Shown here one piece after another: positions 1 to 5,408 of a stretch of 9,364 bases of DNA. The notes beneath the pieces were generated by a model. The model was not told the DNA's origin. It saw only the letters and a program-made list of their open reading frames with translations, and ran no database searches. The first letter of the stretch is position 1. Each line of letters opens with the position of its first letter. Origin of the DNA: CAZAEB01 sp964484095 (GTDB taxonomy: Bacteria; Patescibacteriota; Microgenomatia; UBA12405; BS750m-G30); contig CAZAEB010000022.1 in the NCBI GenBank assembly GCA_964484095.1, positions 1 to 9,364 on the forward strand. Reading direction: 5' to 3'. The position numbers and the translations under genes are program-made.

Positions 1-332
1 AGTTAAAAAGTCAGTTAAGACTTGTTCGCAGTAAAGCTATTAACGGAGAAAAACCAAGCTCTTCTTGTAATTCCTTAAACAGTTATCGAGTTTACACAAA
101 TCCCGGTGAAAATAATAGTCTTTTTTATTGTCCCGTTTGCGATGAAGTTTGCACCGGCGAGGTAGAAATTAGCCTAGGAGAGGGCTATGAAATTTCTGAC
201 ACTTCTGGGTTTTATTTTACCGCTATTAGTGGAGCTTTGACAGGTGATGAGGTCGAAATTACCGTTTCAAAAGACTCTTCTTATCAGTTAAATATTTTAA
301 AGTCGGGAGAAATTCAGGTTAATGAAATTTAG
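1..332 (+). CDS. GspH/FimT-like minor pseudopilin, C-terminal part (5' truncated by window edge)
   Basis: The reading frame is open from the first full codon at base 3 to a TAG at 330-332, giving 109 residues; the start and the prepilin signal/hydrophobic helix lie outside the window. The visible start, LKSQLRLVRSKAINGEK, resembles the region after the hydrophobic helix of FimT/GspH pseudopilins (an 'L..LR.aRs.Ai..g' pattern), followed by a beta-rich globular domain ending ILKSGEIQVNEI. In this family the protein is a minor pilin that helps start pilus assembly and sits near the tip. Four cysteines (one in SSSC, three in YCPVCDEVC) could form two disulfides outside the cell. The stop overlaps the next pilin gene by 11 bases, so the two are probably co-translated. 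The family call rests on weak similarity plus strong context; it could be another class of minor pilin. Confidence 0.7.
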   Translation, partial: LKSQLRLVRSKAINGEKPSSSCNSLNSYRVYTNPGENNSLFYCPVCDEVCTGEVEISLGEGYEISDTSGFYFTAISGALTGDEVEITVSKDSSYQLNILKSGEIQVNEI

Positions 333-735
333 AGTTAAAAATCAATCAGGCCAATCGCTTATTGAAGTGCTTTTTATAATCGTGTCTACTTTTTTCCTTT
401 TGTCTGGGCTGGTAGTAGCGATGGTTTTTATGATTAAAACGGCTACTTTTGCAAGAAATAAAGCGATTGCTGTTCGTTTGGCCGAGGAAAAATTAGAACA
501 GATAAAAGCCAGCAAGCAATCGGCTGATTTTTGGGATAATCCTGACTTATACGGTTGTGGAGACGAAGAAGAGGGATTAGGGGAAAATGGATCTTTTTAT
601 CGGGATACTGCTTGTACAGATGTCGATACTTTTGGAGACCAAAGCCGAATTGAAGTGACCACTGTGGCCGGTTGGGAAGGTAGCGATCAAAGCGAGGTGA
701 CGGTTACTATTTATTTATCAAATTGGGAAGAATGA
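322..735 (+). CDS. PilV/GspI-like minor pilin (type IV prepilin)
   Basis: This 137-residue protein has a classic class III prepilin signal: a 10-residue basic leader ending in Gly10, then QSLIEVLF, with Glu15 at position +5 of the mature protein, and a hydrophobic helix to about residue 40. Prepilin peptidase would cut after Gly10. The helix is followed by ARNKAIAVRLAEEKLEQIKA, typical of the PilV/GspI minor pilins, and a short beta-rich domain. Two cysteines (YGCGDE and DTACTD) could pair. The start ATG lies inside the end of the preceding pilin gene, with only a short AGG three bases upstream, so translational coupling is likely. The TGA stop overlaps the next ATG as ATGA. The minor-pilin role is known for the family; assignment to PilV rather than another subtype is inferred from the helix-end motif and gene order. 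Confidence 0.8.
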   Translation: MKFRVKNQSGQSLIEVLFIIVSTFFLLSGLVVAMVFMIKTATFARNKAIAVRLAEEKLEQIKASKQSADFWDNPDLYGCGDEEEGLGENGSFYRDTACTDVDTFGDQSRIEVTTVAGWEGSDQSEVTVTIYLSNWEE

Positions 736-1202
736 TAATTTCAAGATTAAAAAATTCAGGCTTCACCTTGATTGAAATTTTAGTTTCGGTAACTATTTTA
801 TCAGTGGTTTCAACAGTTATTGCTTCGGTGCTGTTTCTTTCATTAAGGTCTAATACCAAGACAATGGCGATAAAAGAGGTTAAACAAAATGGTGATGCGG
901 CTGTTTCGATAGTTAGAGAATTTGTTCGCGGCGCTGAGTCGGTCTCCTGTACAGCCAATTCAATTAGCGCAGTCGATTCAGATGGGGCAGTGACAGTTTT
1001 TTCCTGCTCTGAAGGCAAAATTGCTTCTAATAGCGCAGATCTTACTAATGATCTTGTCGAATGCTCTGGTTTTACGGCGATTTGCAATAGTGATACTGGT
1101 GGTCAGTTGGTTGAGTTTTCTTTTTTGCTGACACCGACAATAGATTATCTCGGTAGTGGAACGGTAGAGTTTTTTGACAAGGTGTTTTTTCGCCAACAGT
1201 AA
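732..1202 (+). CDS. PilW/GspJ-like minor pilin (type IV prepilin)
   Basis: A 156-residue prepilin from the ATG at 732, which overlaps the previous stop as ATGA and has a purine-rich GGGAAGA just upstream. An upstream in-frame TTG at 723 is possible but less likely. The leader ends at Gly10 and is followed by FTLIEILVSVTILSVVSTVI, with Glu15 at mature +5, an ideal prepilin peptidase site and assembly helix. Residues after the helix (NTKTMAIKEVKQNGDAAVSI) and the later VEFSF...VEFFDKVFFRQQ strands fit the PilW/GspJ group, though the protein is shorter than typical GspJ (about 200). It has four cysteines in the globular domain. It follows the PilV-like gene as in many minor-pilin operons; no PilX/GspK-like gene follows, and pilM comes next. 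Confidence 0.75.
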   Translation: MIISRLKNSGFTLIEILVSVTILSVVSTVIASVLFLSLRSNTKTMAIKEVKQNGDAAVSIVREFVRGAESVSCTANSISAVDSDGAVTVFSCSEGKIASNSADLTNDLVECSGFTAICNSDTGGQLVEFSFLLTPTIDYLGSGTVEFFDKVFFRQQ

Positions 1203-1243
1203 TATTGACTTTGGTTAAATTCCAGTGGCATACTAAAAAGGAA

Positions 1244-2251
1244 ATGAAACATTTCGGATTAGACATTGGAGACAACTCAATCAAAGCAGTCTGGCTGGAA
1301 GGAAAAGCAAACCAGTTAAAGCTTCTTAGTATGGGCGAGGGAAAAAATCCAATTGCTGGGGCTAATCTTGATTCAGAAACTTCTCTGGCAAAAACATGCG
1401 AGGTCATTAAAAGTCTGGTTAGAGAGCTGGAAGTTAAAACAAAATTTGTAGTGACTGCTTTGCCGGAGAATAAAATTATTAGCCGTCTTCTTTCTTTTCC
1501 ACCGATAAATGAATCGGAAATTGGCAAGGCTCTTTACTATGAAACGGAAACATTTGTCCCCTACCCCAAAGACAAGGTTCAGCTTGATTATCAGATAGTT
1601 GAACAGACCAAAGATAAAATCTTGGTTTTTGTGGTGGCGGCGCACAAAGAAATAATTGAAAGATTCCAAAAGCTGATAAAAATGGCTGATTTGGTTCCAG
1701 TGGCTTTGGAGACAACTTCGATTTCTTTAGCCAGATCACTATCTCCCAAGACAGATAGTCCAACAATGATTGTTGATCTGGGGGCAAGCAATTCGGTAAT
1801 CGTGGTAGTTAAAAAAGGAGGGATTTATATGAGCAGGGTAATTGGACTGGGAGGAAATGCTTTTACTCGAGCGATAAGTACTACCCTGGGAATGGATTTT
1901 TTTAAGGCAGAAGAGTATAAAAAAGCTTACGGATTTCAGGCAGGCGATTGGGAAAGCAAAATTCGCAATGCTTTATTTGAGGTTTTTGATCATTTGGCTG
2001 AGGAGTTAAAAAAGGTGGCTCTTTCTTATAATGAAGAATGGGGTGAACAAATTAAACTTTTAATACTGTCTGGAGGAGGAGCGATGACTCCCGGATTAAC
2101 AGATGAGCTTGTAAAGGTTTTGGGGGTGGAAATTCAGATTGCTCAACCGCTTGATGGAATTAACACTAAAGGAGCAAAGATTTTATCAGTTAACCAGAAA
2201 GATTATTCTCGTTATTCTATTCCGATAGGATTGGCAAAAAGAGAAAAATAA
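1244..2251 (+). CDS. pilM: Type IV pilus assembly protein PilM (actin-like ATPase fold)
   Basis: Cytoplasmic actin-like protein that binds ATP and the N-terminal tail of PilN, linking the pilus motor to the inner-membrane platform. The ATG at 1244 gives 335 residues and puts FGLDIGDNSIKAV at the extreme N-terminus, as is usual for PilM; an upstream TTG at 1205 would add 13 unconserved residues. Visible ATPase-fold motifs are phosphate-1 DIGDNSIK (residues 7-14), phosphate-2 VDLGASNSV (about 177-185) and the adenosine loop LSGGGAMTPGL (275-285). The segment YETETFVPYPKDKVQLDYQIV is typical of PilM. An AAGGA lies just one base before the ATG, too close for an ideal ribosome site. The stop is one base from the start of pilN, so the pair is almost certainly co-translated. 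Confidence 0.93.
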   Translation: MKHFGLDIGDNSIKAVWLEGKANQLKLLSMGEGKNPIAGANLDSETSLAKTCEVIKSLVRELEVKTKFVVTALPENKIISRLLSFPPINESEIGKALYYETETFVPYPKDKVQLDYQIVEQTKDKILVFVVAAHKEIIERFQKLIKMADLVPVALETTSISLARSLSPKTDSPTMIVDLGASNSVIVVVKKGGIYMSRVIGLGGNAFTRAISTTLGMDFFKAEEYKKAYGFQAGDWESKIRNALFEVFDHLAEELKKVALSYNEEWGEQIKLLILSGGGAMTPGLTDELVKVLGVEIQIAQPLDGINTKGAKILSVNQKDYSRYSIPIGLAKREK

Positions 2252-2252
2252 C

Positions 2253-2801
2253 ATGAGTGTTAATCTTCTACCCAACAAATCTAGGCTTGAGTTTAGAAAA
2301 TTGAAAATGATTAGCTTGGTAAAAAAAGGCTCCTTTATTTTTGTGGGAGTTTTTTTACTGATTTTAGTAGCAACTTTTTTTCTAAATATCTACCATTCCA
2401 GTCTTTTGAAAAAAAACACAGCCGGTTTATTATCGGCACGGACACAATATAGTCAGTTTGCGGATAGAATTGATGAGCTTCAGTCACTTCGTTTTCGAGT
2501 AAAAATGGTTGCCGGAGTACTTGACGATAGGCGGACAGTTGGTGGTAAAGTTGAGCAGATCAAAAGGATAATCGGTGAGGAAACAGTAATTTCTAAAATG
2601 AAGATAGACTACAAAAAGGGAGATATTAATGGTATTGTTGACGGCTATACTGCTCTATCCCTGATTGAAAAGAGAATTGAGGACGAAAACAAAAATAAGG
2701 CAGGAATATTTACAGAAATTACTTTTAAGAGTTTAGGACAAGAAGAAGATGGCGGTTGGTCATTCTCTTGTGAGTTTGTTTTTAAAAATGAAACCAGATA
2801 G
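2253..2801 (+). CDS. pilN: Type IV pilus inner-membrane protein PilN
   Basis: A 182-residue bitopic membrane protein. The N-terminus MSVNLLPNK carries the VNLLP form of the INLLP motif that, in characterised PilN proteins, docks into PilM. A single transmembrane helix spans about residues 27-45 (FIFVGVFLLILVATFFL), followed by a heptad-like coiled region and a small alpha/beta domain ending at the stop at 2801. PilN pairs with PilO to form the alignment subcomplex. It starts one base after the pilM stop and has no clear Shine-Dalgarno site, which fits translational coupling. The length and topology are normal for the family. Confidence 0.88.
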   Translation: MSVNLLPNKSRLEFRKLKMISLVKKGSFIFVGVFLLILVATFFLNIYHSSLLKKNTAGLLSARTQYSQFADRIDELQSLRFRVKMVAGVLDDRRTVGGKVEQIKRIIGEETVISKMKIDYKKGDINGIVDGYTALSLIEKRIEDENKNKAGIFTEITFKSLGQEEDGGWSFSCEFVFKNETR

Positions 2802-3603
2802 TTCGGTAAAAACTAAAAGCGCCGGTAAGCTAAACCTGGACTTTGATTTAAACATAGGAATTAATAAAAGAGATTTAAAGGCGTTAGCCCTTCCTTTTGC
2901 TTCTTTAGTTATTTGTTTGTTTTTTTTGGTTTTTCTTGTTATTCCTAAATGGAAAATCATTTCTAAAATGGCAAAAGAATCGAAAACGGTAAAAGAAAAA
3001 CGAGATGAATTTGTTTCGAAAGTGCAGATTCTTTCCACTATTGAAGAAGGAGAGTTAAAAAACTATTATGCTTTGGCTAGTTTGGCGGTTCCTGAAAATA
3101 AAGATGTTTCATTGGCTCTTTTTGCTTTTTCAGAACCGGCAAGAAAAAACGGATTTTTTCTAAACGAACTATCTTTCAATCTTGGCCAGATAGAAGCGAT
3201 TAATGAAGACGATAGTAAACAGCAAGAAACTTCCTCTCTAGATCCAGAAAAAATTGCCGCCAATATGTCCTTGGTTGGTTCTGCAGATAGAACAGATGTA
3301 TTGCTTGCCGATTTAGAAAAAGGACTGCCGTTGATGCAGGTTGATAAGTTTGAATATACTCAGGTCCGAGAAGGAATGGCAAATATTGATCTATCGATTT
3401 CCTTTTTTTATAGTTCAGAAAAGGCGGCATACCGATTGGAGGATCTTAAAATTGCCGAGTTGTCTTTGTCTGATAGCGAACAAGATCTATTAAAGAATCT
3501 TGCTGGTTTTGACAAGCAGGAAAAAGTTTTAGAGGCATTAAGGTTAAGCAAACCGGCTACTGGCGGGGCAGTTGGTCGAGATAATCCCTTTTACTTGGAG
3601 TGA
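2788..3603 (+). CDS. pilO: Type IV pilus inner-membrane protein PilO-like
   Basis: A 271-residue protein from the ATG at 2788, overlapping the end of pilN by 14 bases. An upstream ATG at 2749 is in frame and would add 13 residues that only mirror the pilN coding sequence, so 2788 is preferred. The basic cytoplasmic tail is followed by one transmembrane helix at about residues 34-53 (LPFASLVICLFFLVFLVIP), then a charged, coiled-coil-like stretch (KMAKESKTVKEKRDEFVSKV) and a periplasmic-type globular domain with the late pattern VDKFEYTQVREGMANIDLSISFF. Topology and position after pilN identify it as PilO even though sequence conservation in this family is low. The tail beyond about residue 215 (from YRLEDLKIAELSLSD) is longer than usual and could reach the cell surface. 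No pilP or pilQ follows: the next gene is convergent. Confidence 0.8.
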   Translation: MKPDSSVKTKSAGKLNLDFDLNIGINKRDLKALALPFASLVICLFFLVFLVIPKWKIISKMAKESKTVKEKRDEFVSKVQILSTIEEGELKNYYALASLAVPENKDVSLALFAFSEPARKNGFFLNELSFNLGQIEAINEDDSKQQETSSLDPEKIAANMSLVGSADRTDVLLADLEKGLPLMQVDKFEYTQVREGMANIDLSISFFYSSEKAAYRLEDLKIAELSLSDSEQDLLKNLAGFDKQEKVLEALRLSKPATGGAVGRDNPFYLE

Positions 3604-3616
3604 AGCTCTAAAAAGT

Positions 3617-3865
3617 TTATTGTCCAATCTCTTCTAATCTTAGGTAGTACTGCTGTTTATTTTTTTCAGAGTTGCTTTTTACTCCCATAAGAGTTCTTAT
3701 TGCTTTTATCGTTCTTCCTTCCCTGCCGATTAATTGGCCCATTTTGTCTTTTGGAATGTAGGCAATAAAGATTTTTGCTCTCGGATACTGAATATCTTCT
3801 GTTTGTTCAATTTCAATCTCAGTTTCGGTAATAGTATTGATAATTAGTTGCAGAAATTCCTTCAT
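3617..3865 (-). CDS. khpA: KH-domain RNA-binding protein, KhpA family
   Basis: An 82-residue single KH-domain protein. The RNA-binding GxxG loop is visible as IGREGRTIKAIRTLM (Gly47-Arg-Glu-Gly50), preceded by IPKDKMGQL, the usual KhpA helix-loop context. The N-terminal MKEFLQLIINTI helix also matches the family. KhpA proteins (formerly YlqC) form a dimer with KhpB in Gram-positive bacteria and bind many RNAs, affecting division and cell-wall growth; whether this holds here is unknown. The gene follows rpsP by 17 bases, the conserved rpsP-khpA pair, but rimM and trmD, which usually come next, are absent. It ends 13 bases from the stop of the convergent pilO. No Shine-Dalgarno site is evident upstream of its ATG. 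Confidence 0.9.
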   Translation of the reverse strand: MKEFLQLIINTITETEIEIEQTEDIQYPRAKIFIAYIPKDKMGQLIGREGRTIKAIRTLMGVKSNSEKNKQQYYLRLEEIGQ

Positions 3866-3882
3866 TGTATTTAAAAAAAAAG

Positions 3883-4116
3883 CTATTTAGCGCCAATAAG
3901 ATCGAGAACTTTCTTTGTTCCTTCGGTAATCTGGGCCCCTTTTTCTATCCAGGAGTTTAATTTTTTGCTGTCAACCTCTCCTTTTTTAATTTGAGGATTC
4001 CACCAGCCAAGGTCATCAATAAACTTGCCATCGCGCTTACTTTTTGCCTCAGCAATAACAATCCGAAAAGACTTTTGATTTTTTTTGCCTCTTAGAAATA
4101 ATTTTACTTTGAGCAT
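3883..4116 (-). CDS. rpsP: Small-subunit ribosomal protein bS16
   Basis: A 77-residue S16, a small 30S assembly protein that binds the 5' domain of 16S rRNA. The family pattern is clear: basic N-terminus MLKVKLFLRGKKNQKSFRIV, then IAEAKSKRDGKFIDDLGWWN (matching 'v.d.rs.RDGrfie.lG.ynP'), and the C-terminal WIEKGAQITEGTKKVLDLIG ('WL.kGAqpt.tv..ll'). The length is near the low end for bacteria (about 75-90) with no C-terminal extension. It lies between rnc (26 bases upstream in transcription) and khpA. The sequence before its ATG shows no Shine-Dalgarno motif, only an A-rich stretch. Confidence 0.96.
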   Translation of the reverse strand: MLKVKLFLRGKKNQKSFRIVIAEAKSKRDGKFIDDLGWWNPQIKKGEVDSKKLNSWIEKGAQITEGTKKVLDLIGAK

Positions 4117-4142
4117 TTTTTTGTTTAACTTAAAAACTGGTC

Positions 4143-4838
4143 TTATTGTACTTGATTTTTGATAATAGTCAACGCTTTTTGGGCAGCTGCCTCTTCGGCA
4201 GTGCGTTTTGAGGCTCCTTTTCCCTGGGCAATTTTTTTATCTTTAAGAAATGCCCCAACCCGGAAATATTTTTTGTGGTCCGGTCCGGTTTCTTTCAATA
4301 TTCTATATATAGGAGTGATTTTGAAGTTTGCTTGGGCAATTTCTTGAAATTTTGTTTTTGCGTCTTTGATGTCACCAGCACCACCCTTCTTTTTGATTTC
4401 TTCAATCAGTATTCGAGACAGAAACTTTTCTACTTCCCGAAGTCCGGAATCGATATATACCGCTCCAATAATCGCTTCAAATAAATCGGCAAGAATAGAG
4501 GGATTTTCCCGACCTAAATTTCTTTCTTCCCCACGACTTAAAGCCAGGTATTTGCCCAGATTTAACGCCTGGGCTTTTTCAGCAAGGTTTTGAGTGCACA
4601 CCAAACTGGCTCTAATATTGGTTAGTGCTCCTTCGGTAAGCTTTGGAAAATACTTAAAAAGCTTTTTAGTTGTCCAGAATTCTAAAATGGCATCTCCTAA
4701 AAACTCCAATCTCTCGTTTGACTCCTCGGCTTGATCACGATTTTCATTTATCCATGAGCGATGAGTAAGTCCTTTTTTGAGATTGTTTCGGTCTTTAAAT
4801 GTAACTCCAAGGTTTTTTTCAAGACTTTTTAGATTCAT
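4143..4838 (-). CDS. rnc: Ribonuclease III
   Basis: Double-strand-specific endoribonuclease that processes rRNA precursors and structured mRNAs. The ATG at 4838 gives 231 residues starting MNLKSLEKNLGVTFKD, the normal family start; a TTG at 4880 would add 14 residues. The signature NERLEFLGDAIL occupies residues 41-52. The metal-binding acidic residues fall at Glu42, Glu45, Asp49, Asp118 and Glu121, with exactly the spacing of E. coli Glu38/Glu41/Asp45/Asp114/Glu117, so the enzyme should be active. A dsRNA-binding domain spans about 157-229 (DAKTKFQEIAQ, GPDHKKYF, GKGASKRTAEEAAAQKAL). The start overlaps the end of nusB by 20 bases, indicating coupling. Keeping rRNA processing (rnc), antitermination (nusB) and ribosomal proteins in one operon is functionally coherent. 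Confidence 0.96.
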   Translation of the reverse strand: MNLKSLEKNLGVTFKDRNNLKKGLTHRSWINENRDQAEESNERLEFLGDAILEFWTTKKLFKYFPKLTEGALTNIRASLVCTQNLAEKAQALNLGKYLALSRGEERNLGRENPSILADLFEAIIGAVYIDSGLREVEKFLSRILIEEIKKKGGAGDIKDAKTKFQEIAQANFKITPIYRILKETGPDHKKYFRVGAFLKDKKIAQGKGASKRTAEEAAAQKALTIIKNQVQ

Positions 4839-5217
4839 TTTCTTGTTTTTTATAAATTGTTCCCAGCGCTCCGTTAACAAAAGATGATGAGTTTTCCGCC
4901 CCGTATTCCTTGGCCAGCTCTATCGCTTCATCAATAGCCACCTTGGGGGGTGTCTTTTTGTTAAAATACAGTTCCCACACGGCCAGTCTAAGTATTGCCA
5001 GGTCGATGCGATTAATTTTTTCTATTGGCCACTTCGGGGCGGCGTCCATAATAACTTTGTCAATTTTCTTTGATTTACTGATAACTTTTTTTGCCAGAAG
5101 AGAAACTGGTTTTGTTTTTTTTCTTTTTGCTTTTTGATCGTATGAATATGCAAAAAGAGTTCTAACCGCTTTTTGCCTTTTTAGATGTCGTGGATCGACT
5201 ACTTTTTTCGGTTTCAT
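4819..5217 (-). CDS. nusB: Transcription antitermination factor NusB
   Basis: An all-helical RNA-binding protein of 132 residues that, with NusE (S10), binds boxA RNA and supports antitermination of rRNA operons. The N-terminal RHLKRQKAVRTLFAYSYD matches the NusB 'R..aR..al..Ly..e' helix; the C-terminal half is well conserved: INRIDLAILRLAVWELYF, then PPKVAIDEAIELAKEYG and SSSFVNGALGTIY. The start at 5217 is chosen because an AGGAG (5226-5230) sits eight bases upstream; longer in-frame starts at 5247 or 5331 would run further into rpmF. Even so, the start lies 56 bases inside the 3' end of rpmF. The 3' end overlaps rnc. A basic loop (KAKRKKTKPVSLLAKK) follows helix 1, slightly lysine-rich for the family. 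Confidence 0.92.
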   Translation of the reverse strand: MKPKKVVDPRHLKRQKAVRTLFAYSYDQKAKRKKTKPVSLLAKKVISKSKKIDKVIMDAAPKWPIEKINRIDLAILRLAVWELYFNKKTPPKVAIDEAIELAKEYGAENSSSFVNGALGTIYKKQENESKKS

Positions 5218-5395
5218 TTTTTTTGCTCCTTTGTCCCTTAGTTTCATAATGGCCGCATTCAGGGCAGGCAAAGTGGGATAGTTTATCTGTTCCACAGCTA
5301 GGGCAAGAGGACGAAACAGGAAGTTTGGCACTGATAGACGCTCTTCTTTTCCCCTGCCTTCTTGTTGATGGTTTTCTTTTTGGTAATGCTCCCAT
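5162..5395 (-). CDS. rpmF: Large-subunit ribosomal protein bL32, zinc-ribbon type with C-terminal extension
   Basis: A 77-residue L32 of the 50S subunit. The N-terminus MGALPKRKPSTRRQGKRRAS matches the family start (m.vPkrk.S..r...Rra), and the zinc ribbon is intact, with C31-x2-C34 and C44-x2-C47 in CPSC...CPEC, followed by GHYETKG. So this is the zinc-binding (C+) form. Typical L32 is about 55-65 residues and ends shortly after this point; here about 20 extra Lys/Ser/Thr-rich residues (RSKKNETEKSSRSTTSKKAK) continue to a TAG at 5162-5164. This extension overlaps the start of nusB by 56 bases in another frame. It lies 13 bases after the recG stop. In most bacteria rpmF precedes plsX and fatty-acid genes; none are here. 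Confidence 0.94.
   Translation of the reverse strand: MGALPKRKPSTRRQGKRRASISAKLPVSSSCPSCGTDKLSHFACPECGHYETKGQRSKKNETEKSSRSTTSKKAKSG
5226..5230 (-). promoter_or_regulatory. Strong Shine-Dalgarno site for nusB
   Basis: On the minus strand AGGAG is followed by an eight-base spacer (mostly A) and the nusB ATG at 5217. It is the best ribosome-binding site in the window, where most starts have weak or no such motif. It lies within the rpmF coding sequence and decides the nusB start. Confidence 0.8.
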
Positions 5396-5408
5396 TTTTT
5401 TTGTTAAT

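Noticed and set aside
707..1791. Several minus-strand open frames opposite the PilW-like gene and pilM.
   Set aside because: Their translations are low-complexity or lack family features, while the plus strand has clear prepilin and PilM motifs; they are antisense shadows.
2749..2787. Longer PilO start at 2749.
   Set aside because: The extra residues come from sequence encoding the end of PilN and break the basic tail plus helix pattern; the start at 2788 gives a more usual 14-base overlap.
733..3603. Possible recoding of TGA (glycine) as in Gracilibacteria/Absconditabacteria.
   Set aside because: TGA falls exactly at natural protein ends for the PilV-like gene, pilO and nusB, and no conserved motif is interrupted by an in-frame TGA.
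4159..4593. Plus-strand open frames opposite rnc.
   Set aside because: The minus strand encodes RNase III with all catalytic residues; the plus-strand frames overlap each other and match nothing recognisable.
4839..4880. Longer RNase III start (TTG at 4880).
   Set aside because: It would add 14 unconserved residues and deepen the overlap with nusB; the ATG at 4838 gives the normal family N-terminus and catalytic numbering.
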